Shown: positions 18,378 through 26,800 of the stretch, piece by piece | How positions within the stretch are numbered: position 1 is the stretch's first letter | Layout of the letters: each line of letters opens with the position of its first letter | NCBI RefSeq assembly: GCF_002102185.1 | Contig: NZ_LQOW01000008.1 | Span: 90,439-154,438 of the forward strand | Origin: Mycobacterium fragae | Lineage (GTDB): Bacteria; Actinomycetota; Actinomycetes; Mycobacteriales; Mycobacteriaceae | Reading direction: 5' to 3' | Length of the DNA: 64,000 bases | The notes under the pieces: model-generated | Told to the model about the DNA's origin: nothing | The model's input: the letters and a program-made list of their open reading frames with translations, nothing else | Databases searched by the model: none | Made by a program: the position numbers and the translations under genes

Positions 18378-20021
18378 TTACGCTGGAGGGCAGGGCGAAG
18401 GGCACGGCCAGTATTCGTTCATTGGTTGGGCGAATTTGTCGTTGTTAGTGAGTCGGGAAAGTCCGAGGGCGTCCTCGATGGTGCGCAGCAGGCTGTAGTG
18501 GTTGTTGTAGTTCACGGCGACGATGTGGCCTTGGCGCATGCCGGAGTTCGGTGACGGGATCACGATCATGGGGACGTGGTTGCCTTCGTTGCCGATGCCC
18601 AGTGAGATGTTGTTGTAGTCCTCGTCCCACGTGATGAAGACGGCACTGGGCTCCGTTTGGAATGCGGGCGAGTTCAGGATCGTGGGCAGTGTTTCCGAGA
18701 GGAACTGGTCGCCGGCCTTGATGTTGTATTGATGATTGGTGAGCAGACTGATTATGAACTCGAGGTTGATCGGGCCTTCCATGTTGTGATCTTCGTCCGC
18801 AGCCCACCAGACGTAGTTCGGGGTGGTGGAGATGGAGGCGAGATCCGTGGCCATCCGCTGCAGCGGCAGCACGTGTGCCTGGCAGCGAGCGGTGTTGGAG
18901 ACGATGTCGTGGAAGGCTAGAAATGGTAGCTCGCCGGGGGTGTAGGGACCCGAGGACTGCGTGAAACATGGTGAGGGCATGGATTGTTCGTAGGCGGCCC
19001 ACCCCATACCCGCTCCCTCGATGTTGTCGGCCAGGTTGTGTTTGTCGAAGCAGTCCAGCTGGCAGTTGTAGTTGACGCCGAAGTCCGATCCGCCGAGGAT
19101 CGGGTAGTAGTTCGGAAGACTGGGGTGGGTTTGGGCGTAGTAGTTCGACCCGTACCCGTAGTTGTCGATCAGGCCGTTGATGTAGGGCGCGTTGGGGCTG
19201 CCGACGATGTCTTTCACGCCATGGTTCTCGAGATAGATCATGAACACGTGCCTGAGGCGGCCGATTATCGACTGCGGTGGTGTGGGTGGCGGTGGGGCAG
19301 GCAGTGGTAGGCCGACGGTGAACGAGATGTTGTCGGCATAGGCGTTGTTGTAGTTCCCGATTTCCGTGTTGCGGTCTTTGAGGGTCACGACCACTTGTGC
19401 GCTGCGGGTGCCCGCCGGAATCGTCGCGATGGTCTGACGTTCGAGGAGCACAGTCCTCAACCGGCGATCGAGCAGAGTGACCGGGCCGATCTTGCCGGTG
19501 CCCAGTGGTGATTGGTGGTCCGCGGCCAAGAAGTTGACGGTGACCGACGCTTCGGACGGATCTGTGTTGAAGCCTCCGAGCCATCCGCTCAGCCTGTAGG
19601 GCACAGTGCCGCTGTCGATCTGGGCCGCCGCCTGCGGACTGGACAGGTCGACGATTTGGGTGAGCGTGGCTGAGGCCACATTTCCACCGCCAAAGAACTG
19701 TACGCCGCCGTCCGGGGGCCCGTTCTGAGAGCGCGGAAACGCGAAGGGCGCAGGCAGAGTTGGGGGCGGCGACCCGAGCGGCCACGACGGACGGCGCGGG
19801 GTGCCGTACTTGATCACGGTCGGTGTGCCGGTGACGGCCCAGCCCGGGATGGTTACCGAACTGTATCCCGACAGTGACGGGTCGCCGAACTCGGCGCCAG
19901 GGTTGAGCAGCAGGTTCGGGCTCTCAACGGCTGCTCCCGACGCGGGCGCGGTGTCCGGTGGAATGGCCAACAGGACGAGTGCCCCGACCGCACTCGCCAC
20001 ACGGCGAAAACGACTGAGCAT
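18378..20021 (-). CDS. secreted phosphoesterase (acid phosphatase/phospholipase C-like family)
   Basis: 547-aa exported protein. The Sec signal peptide has basic MLSRFRR, a hydrophobic core VASAVGALVLLAIP and likely cleavage after ASGA. Residues about 35-250 form a beta-rich carbohydrate-binding-like region (SPNLLLNPGAEFG...) ending in a Pro-rich linker (PLPAPPPPTPP). The C-terminal phosphoesterase domain has FMIYLENHGVKDIVG, THPSLPNYYPILGGSDFG, and ITWDEDYNN with GNEGNHVPMIVI, which carry the metal ligands of this family. Several paired Cys fit export. AAAGGTGA precedes the ATG. Likely a cell-wall or secreted phosphatase; substrate unknown. Confidence 0.85.
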   Translation of the reverse strand: MLSRFRRVASAVGALVLLAIPPDTAPASGAAVESPNLLLNPGAEFGDPSLSGYSSVTIPGWAVTGTPTVIKYGTPRRPSWPLGSPPPTLPAPFAFPRSQNGPPDGGVQFFGGGNVASATLTQIVDLSSPQAAAQIDSGTVPYRLSGWLGGFNTDPSEASVTVNFLAADHQSPLGTGKIGPVTLLDRRLRTVLLERQTIATIPAGTRSAQVVVTLKDRNTEIGNYNNAYADNISFTVGLPLPAPPPPTPPQSIIGRLRHVFMIYLENHGVKDIVGSPNAPYINGLIDNYGYGSNYYAQTHPSLPNYYPILGGSDFGVNYNCQLDCFDKHNLADNIEGAGMGWAAYEQSMPSPCFTQSSGPYTPGELPFLAFHDIVSNTARCQAHVLPLQRMATDLASISTTPNYVWWAADEDHNMEGPINLEFIISLLTNHQYNIKAGDQFLSETLPTILNSPAFQTEPSAVFITWDEDYNNISLGIGNEGNHVPMIVIPSPNSGMRQGHIVAVNYNNHYSLLRTIEDALGLSRLTNNDKFAQPMNEYWPCPSPCPPA

Positions 20022-20233
20022 CAAGCAATCACCTTTGCGGTTGACGCGCTTTACGCGTTTGCTCCGTCGATGGTGACCCATGACACGCGATCCACCCAGA
20101 TTGTTGTGTGAATTGACACTCAGCAGTTGCCGTTTAGTGACTTTCGTGATGTGTTGGCGCCAGAAGTCATCTGCTAAAGCAGTCAAGTCGACTGCGCAGC
20201 CGATCGTTGTTGTGCCACAACGTAATCGTCGTG

Positions 20234-20623
20234 CTAACGGCTCAGCTCGTAGTGCAGAGTAGGTGTGCGCATGATCTTGTGCGCAAGCCGGACCAGAAGC
20301 CGCTGTAACAGCGGGTACTTGCTGTCGATCAGCCGCCCCGCCGCCTTCGACTCCTCGCCGGACAGCAGCCGGGCGCGCGCCGTCATAACCGGGCCCTCGG
20401 TTGGCTTGCCGGACCATGTGCAGGGCCGGACCCGGACCTCGGGGAAGTTGCGCAGCCGCTTGTTCTTCGACGCTCGTCCGGGGGTGCGGAAGTAGGCACG
20501 GTCTCCCTCTACTGCAATGTTGACCGGAGTGTCCACCCAGCTGCCGTCGCGTTTGCGGGTCTGAAGCAGAACGACTTTCTCTGCGTCGAGCTGTTGCGGG
20601 TTCAGTGGAATTTGCTCGGTCAT
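20234..20623 (-). CDS. PPOX-class F420-dependent enzyme (small split barrel)
   Basis: 129-aa protein of the F420-dependent PPOX/DUF385-like class. It has LLQTRKRDGSWVDTPVNIAVEGDRAYFRT, then GRASKNKRLRNFPEVRVRPCTWSGKPTEGPVMTARARLL, typical of the cofactor site in these barrels. It ends LLVRLAHKIMRTPTLHYELS. AGGGAG precedes the ATG. It lies 11 bp downstream of an alpha/beta hydrolase on the same strand and is probably co-transcribed. The reaction is unknown. Confidence 0.82.
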   Translation of the reverse strand: MTEQIPLNPQQLDAEKVVLLQTRKRDGSWVDTPVNIAVEGDRAYFRTPGRASKNKRLRNFPEVRVRPCTWSGKPTEGPVMTARARLLSGEESKAAGRLIDSKYPLLQRLLVRLAHKIMRTPTLHYELSR

Positions 20624-20634
20624 TTCAGCACTCC

Positions 20635-21402
20635 CTATGTCGAGGTCCGATTGCGAGGCGGGGTTGACCTCAGCCGGCAGCGCTCGATGAGGATCTGCGC
20701 CAGCAGGCAGGGTTCGCTGATCATCAGATCGTGGCAGGTGTCGACTGGGATGAGCGTCTGCACGCCGCCGAGAGCGGCAATGCTGCGAAGCTGTGTGCGC
20801 CGGAAAAGCGCGTGATCGCGCAGCGTCAGGATCCAGGTCCGTGGAACCTCCTCCGGCAAGTCGCTGCGATCGACCAGTTCGGTGATGATCGTCGCGGCCT
20901 CGGGGTGCATCCGGGACAACGTGAATCGGCGCTGCGCGCGGTTCATGCCGTTGCAAAACAGCATGGCGCTGATCACATTCGGCGTCGTCTCGGGAGGTTT
21001 CCTCAGCCGGACCGCTCGACGCACATACCATGCCAACGGCCCAGCGAGTGCGTCGACGATCGCCGTTCCTTGTGCCAGCAGGCATGACGCCGCCAATATC
21101 ATCTCCCGCACGCGCGCGGACCCCAATTTGGCCACGATCCCGGGCACCGCTATCCCGGCGAGCGAGTGGCCGACGACGATCATCTCGTCGAACCCCGCGC
21201 CCTCGATCTGCGTTACGGCGGATCGCACGCAGTCGGCAATGGTGACCGTGGTCAGGTCCCCGGGCGTGGCGCCGTGGCCGGGCATGTCCACCGCCAGGAC
21301 CCGCAGATCCGGGGCCTGCCGATGTAGTTCTTCCACGGTGAGGTCCCAGCAATCCGCCGAGTGTTCACCGCCGTGGACGAGAACCAGAGCAGGTGATTCC
21401 AC
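20635..21402 (-). CDS. alpha/beta hydrolase
   Basis: 255-aa single-domain hydrolase: LVLVHGGEHSADCW oxyanion loop, DMPGHGATPG, canonical nucleophile elbow VVGHSLAGIAV (GxSxG), and a C-terminal PVDTCHDLMISEP segment with the catalytic His. The full triad suggests an active esterase. The start is GTG with GGAGGA 7 nt upstream. It is first gene of a two-gene unit with the F420/PPOX protein and divergent from the VOC gene. Confidence 0.83.
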   Translation of the reverse strand: MESPALVLVHGGEHSADCWDLTVEELHRQAPDLRVLAVDMPGHGATPGDLTTVTIADCVRSAVTQIEGAGFDEMIVVGHSLAGIAVPGIVAKLGSARVREMILAASCLLAQGTAIVDALAGPLAWYVRRAVRLRKPPETTPNVISAMLFCNGMNRAQRRFTLSRMHPEAATIITELVDRSDLPEEVPRTWILTLRDHALFRRTQLRSIAALGGVQTLIPVDTCHDLMISEPCLLAQILIERCRLRSTPPRNRTST

Positions 21403-21475
21403 GCTTGTCCTCCACCTAAAACCCTAAAATCGCATCATTACAAAAATCGCGCACGGAAGATGCGGGAGCAAGCTT

Positions 21476-21916
21476 GTGTCAGGTATTCATCATGCCGCGA
21501 TCTGCACCGCCGACGTCGAGCGGTCGATAAGGTTTTGGCGCGACGGGCTGGGATTCGCTGAGCTGTTCGACCACACCTTCACCGGTGATTGGCCAGAATT
21601 GTTCGGCGCCAAGACCGATTCGCTGCGTTCGATATTCTTGGGCGATCCGCAAACCCCCGACACCGGCATCGTCGAGCTCGTGGTCTTCGAGGGAGCCGCC
21701 GATGCGCCGGCACCGGCGGCGGCGCCCCGTCATGGGTTCTTCCTGCTGTCCTTGCAGCGTGACGTCGACGCCACGCTGTCGGCCTTGGCCGCTTTGGGTT
21801 TCACCGACGGTGTTCGTCGCATCAACATGCCTGCGCCCTCCGGCGCAACGGTCCCGATGGCGGTGATCACTGCGCCGGACGGGGTACTCGTTGAGCTGAT
21901 CGGATCGCCGGCATGA
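21476..21916 (+). CDS. VOC (glyoxalase/bleomycin-resistance fold) protein
   Basis: 146-aa vicinal-oxygen-chelate protein with two beta-alpha-beta-beta-beta units. The first starts GIHHAAICTADVERSIRFWRDGLGF with a potential metal His; the second ends APDGVLVELIGSPA with the C-terminal Glu that usually completes the metal site. Members act as lyases, epimerases or dioxygenases on CoA esters and aldehydes. The GTG start has GGGAG upstream. It overlaps the SDR by 4 nt (ATGA), so the two are translationally coupled. Confidence 0.85.
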   Translation: MSGIHHAAICTADVERSIRFWRDGLGFAELFDHTFTGDWPELFGAKTDSLRSIFLGDPQTPDTGIVELVVFEGAADAPAPAAAPRHGFFLLSLQRDVDATLSALAALGFTDGVRRINMPAPSGATVPMAVITAPDGVLVELIGSPA

Positions 21917-22650
21917 CAGCGGTAGTGACCGGGGGCGCGTCGGGGATCGGGGGGAGCGTCGCCGGCCGGTTGCGCGACGCGGGCCATGACGTTGTGGTGT
22001 GGGACCAGGCCGGCGGCGAGATTCACTGCGATATCAGCGATCCGGATGCGGTGTCGGCTGCGATGAGCCAGACGGTGCGCGAGCACGGGACCCCCACCCG
22101 TGTGGTGGCCTGCGCCGGCATCGGCGCATCCGGCACGCTGCTGGCGCAATCGCCCGCACAGTGGCAGCGCGTGCTGGCGGTCAACCTCACCGGCACCTGG
22201 CTGACGATGCGGGCCGCCGCGCAAGCGATGATCGATGCCGGCACGGGCGGATCGATCGTCGGGGTTTCCAGCATCAGCGGAACGATCGCCGACCGGGATA
22301 TGGGCGCGTACTGCGTGTCCAAGGCCGGGGTGGACATGCTTGTCAAGGTCGCTGCCGTGGAATGGGGTAGCTACGGCATTCGGGTGAACGCGGTCGGTCC
22401 GGGGGTCACCCGAACACCGATGTTGGCCGAGGCGGAGAAACTGCCCGGCTGGGTGGAGGGCTTGTGCGAGCGCACGCCGTTGGGCCGACTGGGCGAGGCG
22501 GCAGACGTGGCCGCCGCCATCGTTGGCGTTCTCGAACTGCCCTGGGTCACAGGACAAGTCGTGCACGCTGATGGCGGTTTGGCCCTACACAGCCCGATCG
22601 ACGCTTACGGACAGATGCAGCGGCTCATGGGCCCACCCCGAAATCGATGA
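21913..22650 (+). CDS. short-chain dehydrogenase/reductase
   Basis: 245-aa classical SDR with complete motifs: TGGASGIGG (NAD(P) binding), CAGIG, VSSISG with the catalytic Ser, and Y-C-V-S-K. The C-terminal region GQVVHADGGLAL is typical. Probably oxidises a hydroxyacyl-CoA or alcohol. Coupled to the VOC gene upstream. Its last 26 bp overlap the convergent zinc alcohol dehydrogenase gene. Confidence 0.9.
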   Translation: MTAVVTGGASGIGGSVAGRLRDAGHDVVVWDQAGGEIHCDISDPDAVSAAMSQTVREHGTPTRVVACAGIGASGTLLAQSPAQWQRVLAVNLTGTWLTMRAAAQAMIDAGTGGSIVGVSSISGTIADRDMGAYCVSKAGVDMLVKVAAVEWGSYGIRVNAVGPGVTRTPMLAEAEKLPGWVEGLCERTPLGRLGEAADVAAAIVGVLELPWVTGQVVHADGGLALHSPIDAYGQMQRLMGPPRNR

Positions 22651-23785
22651 CACCGCGGACGATTTCACCATTGAGCAGGTCAGCGTAGGCGTCGTTGATG
22701 TCATCGAGACGATAACGTTTGGTGATCATCTCATCGAGCAGCAGTTGACCGCTCTGATAGAGACCGGCCAGCCGGTAGATGTCAGCCTTGGGGTTGCAGG
22801 AGCCGAACACCGTGCCCGCCAAGGTTTTGTTCATCAGGATGAAGTCCTGCAGGTCGAGATTGACCGATCGGGTGGTTTGCGCAGTCATGCCGGTGAGCAC
22901 ACATGTCCCGCCCTTGCGGGTGAGCTGCAACGCGCTGCGGACGTCGTCAGCGCTGATCAACGACGGCGAAACAACGACCGCGTCGGCCATCACCCCGAAA
23001 GTCAGGCCACGCACCAGATCAAGCGCGTCGTCGACGGTTGCGGTGCTATGGGTGGCGCCGAACCGCAGCGCCGATTTCTGTTTGAATTCCACTGGGTCGA
23101 CGGCCACGATCTGCGCGGCACCGTTGATCTTCGCGCCCTGGATTGCGCCGGTACCGATACCGCCGGCTCCGATGACGACGACGGTGTCACCGCCGCGCAC
23201 GCCGGCCCGATTGGCGGCCGAACCGTACCCCGTGGGAATGGCGCACGACAACAGCGCGCTGGGCAGTAGCGGCAGATCCGCCTCGATTTTCACCAGTGAA
23301 TTCGTCGATACCACAGTATGTTCGGCAAATGCCCCGATCTTAGAGATGTGACCCAGCGGTTTGCCGTCGACGGTGTGATGGCGAAATGTGCCATCGGTTG
23401 GCATTCCCGGCGTCAGGGTGCCGATGCCGGCATCGCAGAGGTACTCCATGCCGGTTGCGCACCAGCGACAGCCGCCGCAAACGGCCACGAACGACATCAC
23501 CACGTGGTCACCCGGCTCGAAATCGGTGACGCCGGCGCCGACTTGGCGCACAATGCCGGAACCCTCGTGGCCGCCGATCGTCGGGAACATGGTGGGCAGA
23601 CCAAGCGAGCGCATGACCTCGTTGGGCGCCGCCAGGTCACCCTTCAGGATGTGGTCGTCGGAGTGGCACAACCCTGCGGCGGCCATTTCGACGAGCACCT
23701 CGCCGGCGCGCGGTGGATCGAGTTCGAATTCCTCGACAGACCACGGGCTGCCGACGTCGTGCAGGATGGCCGCGCGGCTTTTCAT
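22625..23785 (-). CDS. zinc alcohol dehydrogenase, NDMA-dependent type
   Basis: 386-aa medium-chain dehydrogenase. Catalytic zinc ligands lie in GLCHSDDH and GGHEGSG. The structural zinc loop is CGGCRWCATGMEYLC. The NAD fold has VIGAGGIGTGAIQGAKINGA. The spacing and ILKGDLAAPNE... region match the actinobacterial NDMA-dependent alcohol dehydrogenases, whose NADH is thought to be recycled through mycofactocin instead of dissociating. The ATG overlaps the P450 stop (ATGA), so P450 and dehydrogenase act in sequence: hydroxylation, then alcohol oxidation. Confidence 0.88.
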   Translation of the reverse strand: MKSRAAILHDVGSPWSVEEFELDPPRAGEVLVEMAAAGLCHSDDHILKGDLAAPNEVMRSLGLPTMFPTIGGHEGSGIVRQVGAGVTDFEPGDHVVMSFVAVCGGCRWCATGMEYLCDAGIGTLTPGMPTDGTFRHHTVDGKPLGHISKIGAFAEHTVVSTNSLVKIEADLPLLPSALLSCAIPTGYGSAANRAGVRGGDTVVVIGAGGIGTGAIQGAKINGAAQIVAVDPVEFKQKSALRFGATHSTATVDDALDLVRGLTFGVMADAVVVSPSLISADDVRSALQLTRKGGTCVLTGMTAQTTRSVNLDLQDFILMNKTLAGTVFGSCNPKADIYRLAGLYQSGQLLLDEMITKRYRLDDINDAYADLLNGEIVRGVIDFGVGP

Positions 23786-25008
23786 GCGGCGGGTGTGAAG
23801 GTGACCGGAAGCTTGTTGGGCGACCGGAACGTCAGTCCGACAATTCTGGGAGCCTCTCCCGAACCGTCGTCGGTAACCAGGGCCAAGTTGGCGAGGCGGT
23901 CCAGCAGGCTGTTCAGGATCACCCGGGTCTCCAGCCGGGCCAAATGCATACCCAGGCACATGTGGATACCGCCGGCGAATGCGATGTGTGCCTGTCGCGG
24001 CCGGCGGATGTCGAACGTGTTCGGATCATGCCAGCGGGTTTCGTCGCGGTTGGCCGAGCCCATACACAAGTCGATCTGTGAACCGGAAGGTATTGTCTTG
24101 CCGCCGATTTCGACATCTTCGGTGGTCGTGCGCACGACCGTGGTGAGTGGTGTCTCGTAGCGCAACCCCTCCTCGATCGCTGCGGGAATCAGCGACCGGT
24201 CAGCGTAGAGCAGCGCTAACTGCTCGGGGTGGCTCAACAGCAGGTAGAGCAGATTACCCGACGAGCGGTAGGTGGTTTCCAATCCGGCCGGGAGCAGCAG
24301 CCGCAAAAACGAGATGATGGCCTCGTCGGTGAGCCTCTCGCCGTCGATCTCCGCGGCGACCAGATCGCCGATGATGTCGTCTGTCATTTTCCGGCGTCGC
24401 TGCTCGACCTGGTTCAGGAAATAGCTCTGTAACTCGATCGACGCGTTCAAGCCCGCCTCGATGTCGGTCGGAATCGAGATGAGGTCAAGGGATAGCCGCC
24501 GGAATAGATCCAGGTCTTCGCGCGGCAGCCCGAGCAGCGTGGCGATGATCCGCGTCGGGAATTCGAACGTCACGGCCTTCACGAGGTCGGCTGTGCGAGA
24601 GTGTTTGATTTCATCGACCAACTGATTGCAGACCGGCCCGATGACCGCCGGTTCCCATCGCTCCAGCGCGGTGGCGCGAAATGCCTTGGCTACCAGGCTG
24701 CGATGATCGTGATGTTCCTTACCGCCCATCGCCAGGATGGTGTGGCCCATGACCAATCCGATCGTCTGGTCGTAGGCGTGCGAGCTGAAGATCCGGTCGT
24801 CGCGGAAGCTCTGGAAGACGTCGTCGTAGCCGAACAGCACCCATTCATCAGCCGGCTTCAGTTCCGGCGGGAGTTGCGAATTGTCCATGAGGGCACCGTG
24901 CCAAACCGGCTCGGTGTGCCTTTTGTATTCGAAGAACGGGTACGGACTGGTTTCACCCGTGAAGTCGAGGGTGACGGATTGGCCGTGCGGGTCGGTGCTG
25001 ATCGTCAC
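23782..25008 (-). CDS. cytochrome P450
   Basis: About 408-aa P450: I-helix [21 protein letters not shown], ExxR as EEGLR, heme loop FAGGIHMCLGMHLARLE with Cys351. Its I-helix is nearly the same as that of the P450 at 5.8-7.0 kb, marking a paralogous pair. AGGAGG directly abuts an ATG at 25014; the GTG two codons later has the usual 6-nt spacing and is chosen here, but the ATG start differs by only two residues. It is first gene of a P450-alcohol dehydrogenase operon whose promoter carries an AT-rich 17-mer shared with the four-FadE operon. Confidence 0.92.
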   Translation of the reverse strand: MTISTDPHGQSVTLDFTGETSPYPFFEYKRHTEPVWHGALMDNSQLPPELKPADEWVLFGYDDVFQSFRDDRIFSSHAYDQTIGLVMGHTILAMGGKEHHDHRSLVAKAFRATALERWEPAVIGPVCNQLVDEIKHSRTADLVKAVTFEFPTRIIATLLGLPREDLDLFRRLSLDLISIPTDIEAGLNASIELQSYFLNQVEQRRRKMTDDIIGDLVAAEIDGERLTDEAIISFLRLLLPAGLETTYRSSGNLLYLLLSHPEQLALLYADRSLIPAAIEEGLRYETPLTTVVRTTTEDVEIGGKTIPSGSQIDLCMGSANRDETRWHDPNTFDIRRPRQAHIAFAGGIHMCLGMHLARLETRVILNSLLDRLANLALVTDDGSGEAPRIVGLTFRSPNKLPVTFTPAA

Positions 25009-25058
25009 CAGCATCCCTCCTGAGCAAAGGGGATTCGTCCGGGGTTGAATCTCGCTAT

Positions 25059-25075
25059 CATAATATAAATAGCAA
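25059..25075. promoter_or_regulatory. AT-rich promoter element shared with 52.5 kb operon
   Basis: CATAATATAAATAGCAA, identical at 15 of 17 positions to the element upstream of the four-FadE operon. On the minus strand it includes TATTAT, a good -10 box for the P450 gene. Flanking GCTAT...ATAGC forms a short inverted repeat. Confidence 0.45.
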
Positions 25076-25098
25076 CGAAGACCAACCGTCTTGTAGCG

Positions 25099-25109
25099 GT
25101 TACCGTAAC
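25099..25109. promoter_or_regulatory. palindrome GTTACCGTAAC
   Basis: Perfect 5-1-5 palindrome between the divergent P450 and hydrolase genes. It resembles the CTTACTGTAAC element near 16.1 kb with C in place of T at the centre, so it may be a variant of the same operator. Confidence 0.35.
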
Positions 25110-25195
25110 GCGCACGGTATTGACCTGGACTATTGTCGGAGAATGGTGAGCGACGGGGGCGTACTTGTTTCGCGGCACGCTCGGGGAGGTGGCCA

Positions 25196-26158
25196 ATGAC
25201 GACCGAGACGAATCGCGTACGGCCCCAAGGGCTTAGTCGCATCGACCCGGCGCTGCGCGATGCCGCAGCCGCGCTGGAAATCGCTGAGTACCGTGCCGAA
25301 TCACTTCCCGACGAGCGTGAGCGCGCCAATCGGCTGGCTGCCGAGCGCGCTGCGGCCGCCGATACCGCCGGCGTGGTGATCGAAGACCGCACCATCACCG
25401 GTGCAGGTGATCGGCGGTTGGGTCTACGGCTGTACCGCGGTCCGGTTGAGTCCGCGGCGCCGGTGGTGCTCTATGCCCATGGCGGCGGCTTCGTGACCGG
25501 GAACCTGGACACCGACCACCCGCAATGCGTGGACTTGGCCCGCGGGGCCGGCTGCCTCGTGGTGTCGGTCGATTACCGGCTGGCGCCCGAACGTCCTTGC
25601 CCGGCCGCGCTTGACGACGTCGAGGCGGCCTTGCGCTACGCCGTTGAGAACAGCGCCGAGCTTGACGCGGACGCCAGCCGGGTTGTGGTGATGGGCCGGG
25701 ACGCGGGCGCTGCACTGGTCGCAGCGCTGGCCCAGCGCATGTTCGACGTCGAGGGTCCGCCGATCCTGGTGCAGATCCTGCACCAGCCGATGCTCGACTC
25801 CGACGCGACCCCGTCGCGCCGCGAATTCCAGCGCACGCCGGGCCTCAACGGCCCCGCCGTCAGTCGGGCGTGGGCACATTACCTCGGCCACAGCGCCGCG
25901 ACCGCTCATCACGTGCCGGCGCATCGGGCGAACCTGGAGGGGCTACCGCCGGCTTTCATCAGCTGTGCGGAGATCGACCCGTGCCGCGACGAAGCCATCG
26001 ATTACGCGAACCGGTTGCTGCACGCCTACGTGCACACGGAGCTGCATGTCGTCGCGGCGACGTTTCACGGGTTCGATTCGGTGGTGCCGGATTGGGTTGT
26101 CTCGCGGGAAAGCGCCGCGCTGCATGCTCAGGCGCTCTGCCGCACGTTCGCTTTTTAG
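25196..26158 (+). CDS. HSL-type alpha/beta hydrolase with Ser-to-Asp nucleophile change
   Basis: 320-aa protein of the hormone-sensitive-lipase (esterase) family: oxyanion HGGGF at 95-99, DYRLAPE at 126-132, and the late FHGFD with the catalytic His. The normal GDSAGG elbow reads G-R-D-A-G-A, with Asp169 (GAC) where the nucleophilic Ser should be. The fold is intact but ordinary esterase chemistry is not expected unless Asp serves as nucleophile. GGGGAGG precedes the ATG (MTTETNRV). It is divergent from the P450-ADH operon. Confidence 0.82.
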   Translation: MTTETNRVRPQGLSRIDPALRDAAAALEIAEYRAESLPDERERANRLAAERAAAADTAGVVIEDRTITGAGDRRLGLRLYRGPVESAAPVVLYAHGGGFVTGNLDTDHPQCVDLARGAGCLVVSVDYRLAPERPCPAALDDVEAALRYAVENSAELDADASRVVVMGRDAGAALVAALAQRMFDVEGPPILVQILHQPMLDSDATPSRREFQRTPGLNGPAVSRAWAHYLGHSAATAHHVPAHRANLEGLPPAFISCAEIDPCRDEAIDYANRLLHAYVHTELHVVAATFHGFDSVVPDWVVSRESAALHAQALCRTFAF

Positions 26159-26227
26159 CGCTGCCAGCGCGAGCGTGTAATCACGGCGAGATCTGCGCGA
26201 TTTTTTCGCCATGAGCGCACGTTGGGC

Positions 26228-26800
26228 TCAGACCGGGTCGAACTTGGTGATCAACCACTTGTCCTGGACCTTGGTCAACGACACCAGCACACTGCTCGCC
26301 GCCATCGCCGGATCGGGCCGGTCTTTGCTAATCGTGGTCTCGTCGAGGAAGACCAGCACGACCGCCGAATCGCGGTGTAGTTCGGACACCCCGGCACCCT
26401 TGACTTGAACGGTTGTCGCCACATTCTTGCCCTTAACCGCCGGCGCCACGACGTCGCGGATGCGCTTCTCATAGTCGTTCAGGAAATCCCCGGTGAGATG
26501 GGTTTTGGCTGCTGTCACGTCCTGGTCCAGGGTTTCCGACTTGTACGACAGCAGCGCGGTCATGCCATCTTGCGCCGCGGTGGTCGCCGCATGGGCGGCC
26601 GCGGGGTCGGTCTGCACATCAGGTCGGTACCGAGAGAAGTACAGCCAAACTGCCAGCCCGCCGGAGAGCACAAGGAGCAGCACCAAAACCACCGGGACGG
26701 CCTTGACGTGCGGCCAGGGCGCGACCTTGCCTCTTTGGTGCTCTGCGGCCTTGTCGATCTGCATCTCGCCAGTCGACTCGGCTTTGTCGTCGGTGCTCAT
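26228..26800 (-). CDS. Mce-associated membrane protein (orphan Mam-type)
   Basis: 190-aa protein: a charged cytosolic N-terminus, one transmembrane helix (AVPVVLVLLLVLSGGLAVWLYF, about 35-56), then an extracytoplasmic alpha+beta domain of NTF2-like appearance (ATTAAQDGMTALLSYKSETLDQDVTAAKTHLTGDFLNDYEKRI...). This is the Mce-associated protein layout. The ATG overlaps the upstream partner's stop (ATGA). No mce genes are present in the window, so this is an orphan pair like OmamA/OmamB or Rv1362c/Rv1363c of M. tuberculosis, thought to stabilise Mce lipid importers. Confidence 0.82.
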   Translation of the reverse strand: MSTDDKAESTGEMQIDKAAEHQRGKVAPWPHVKAVPVVLVLLLVLSGGLAVWLYFSRYRPDVQTDPAAAHAATTAAQDGMTALLSYKSETLDQDVTAAKTHLTGDFLNDYEKRIRDVVAPAVKGKNVATTVQVKGAGVSELHRDSAVVLVFLDETTISKDRPDPAMAASSVLVSLTKVQDKWLITKFDPV

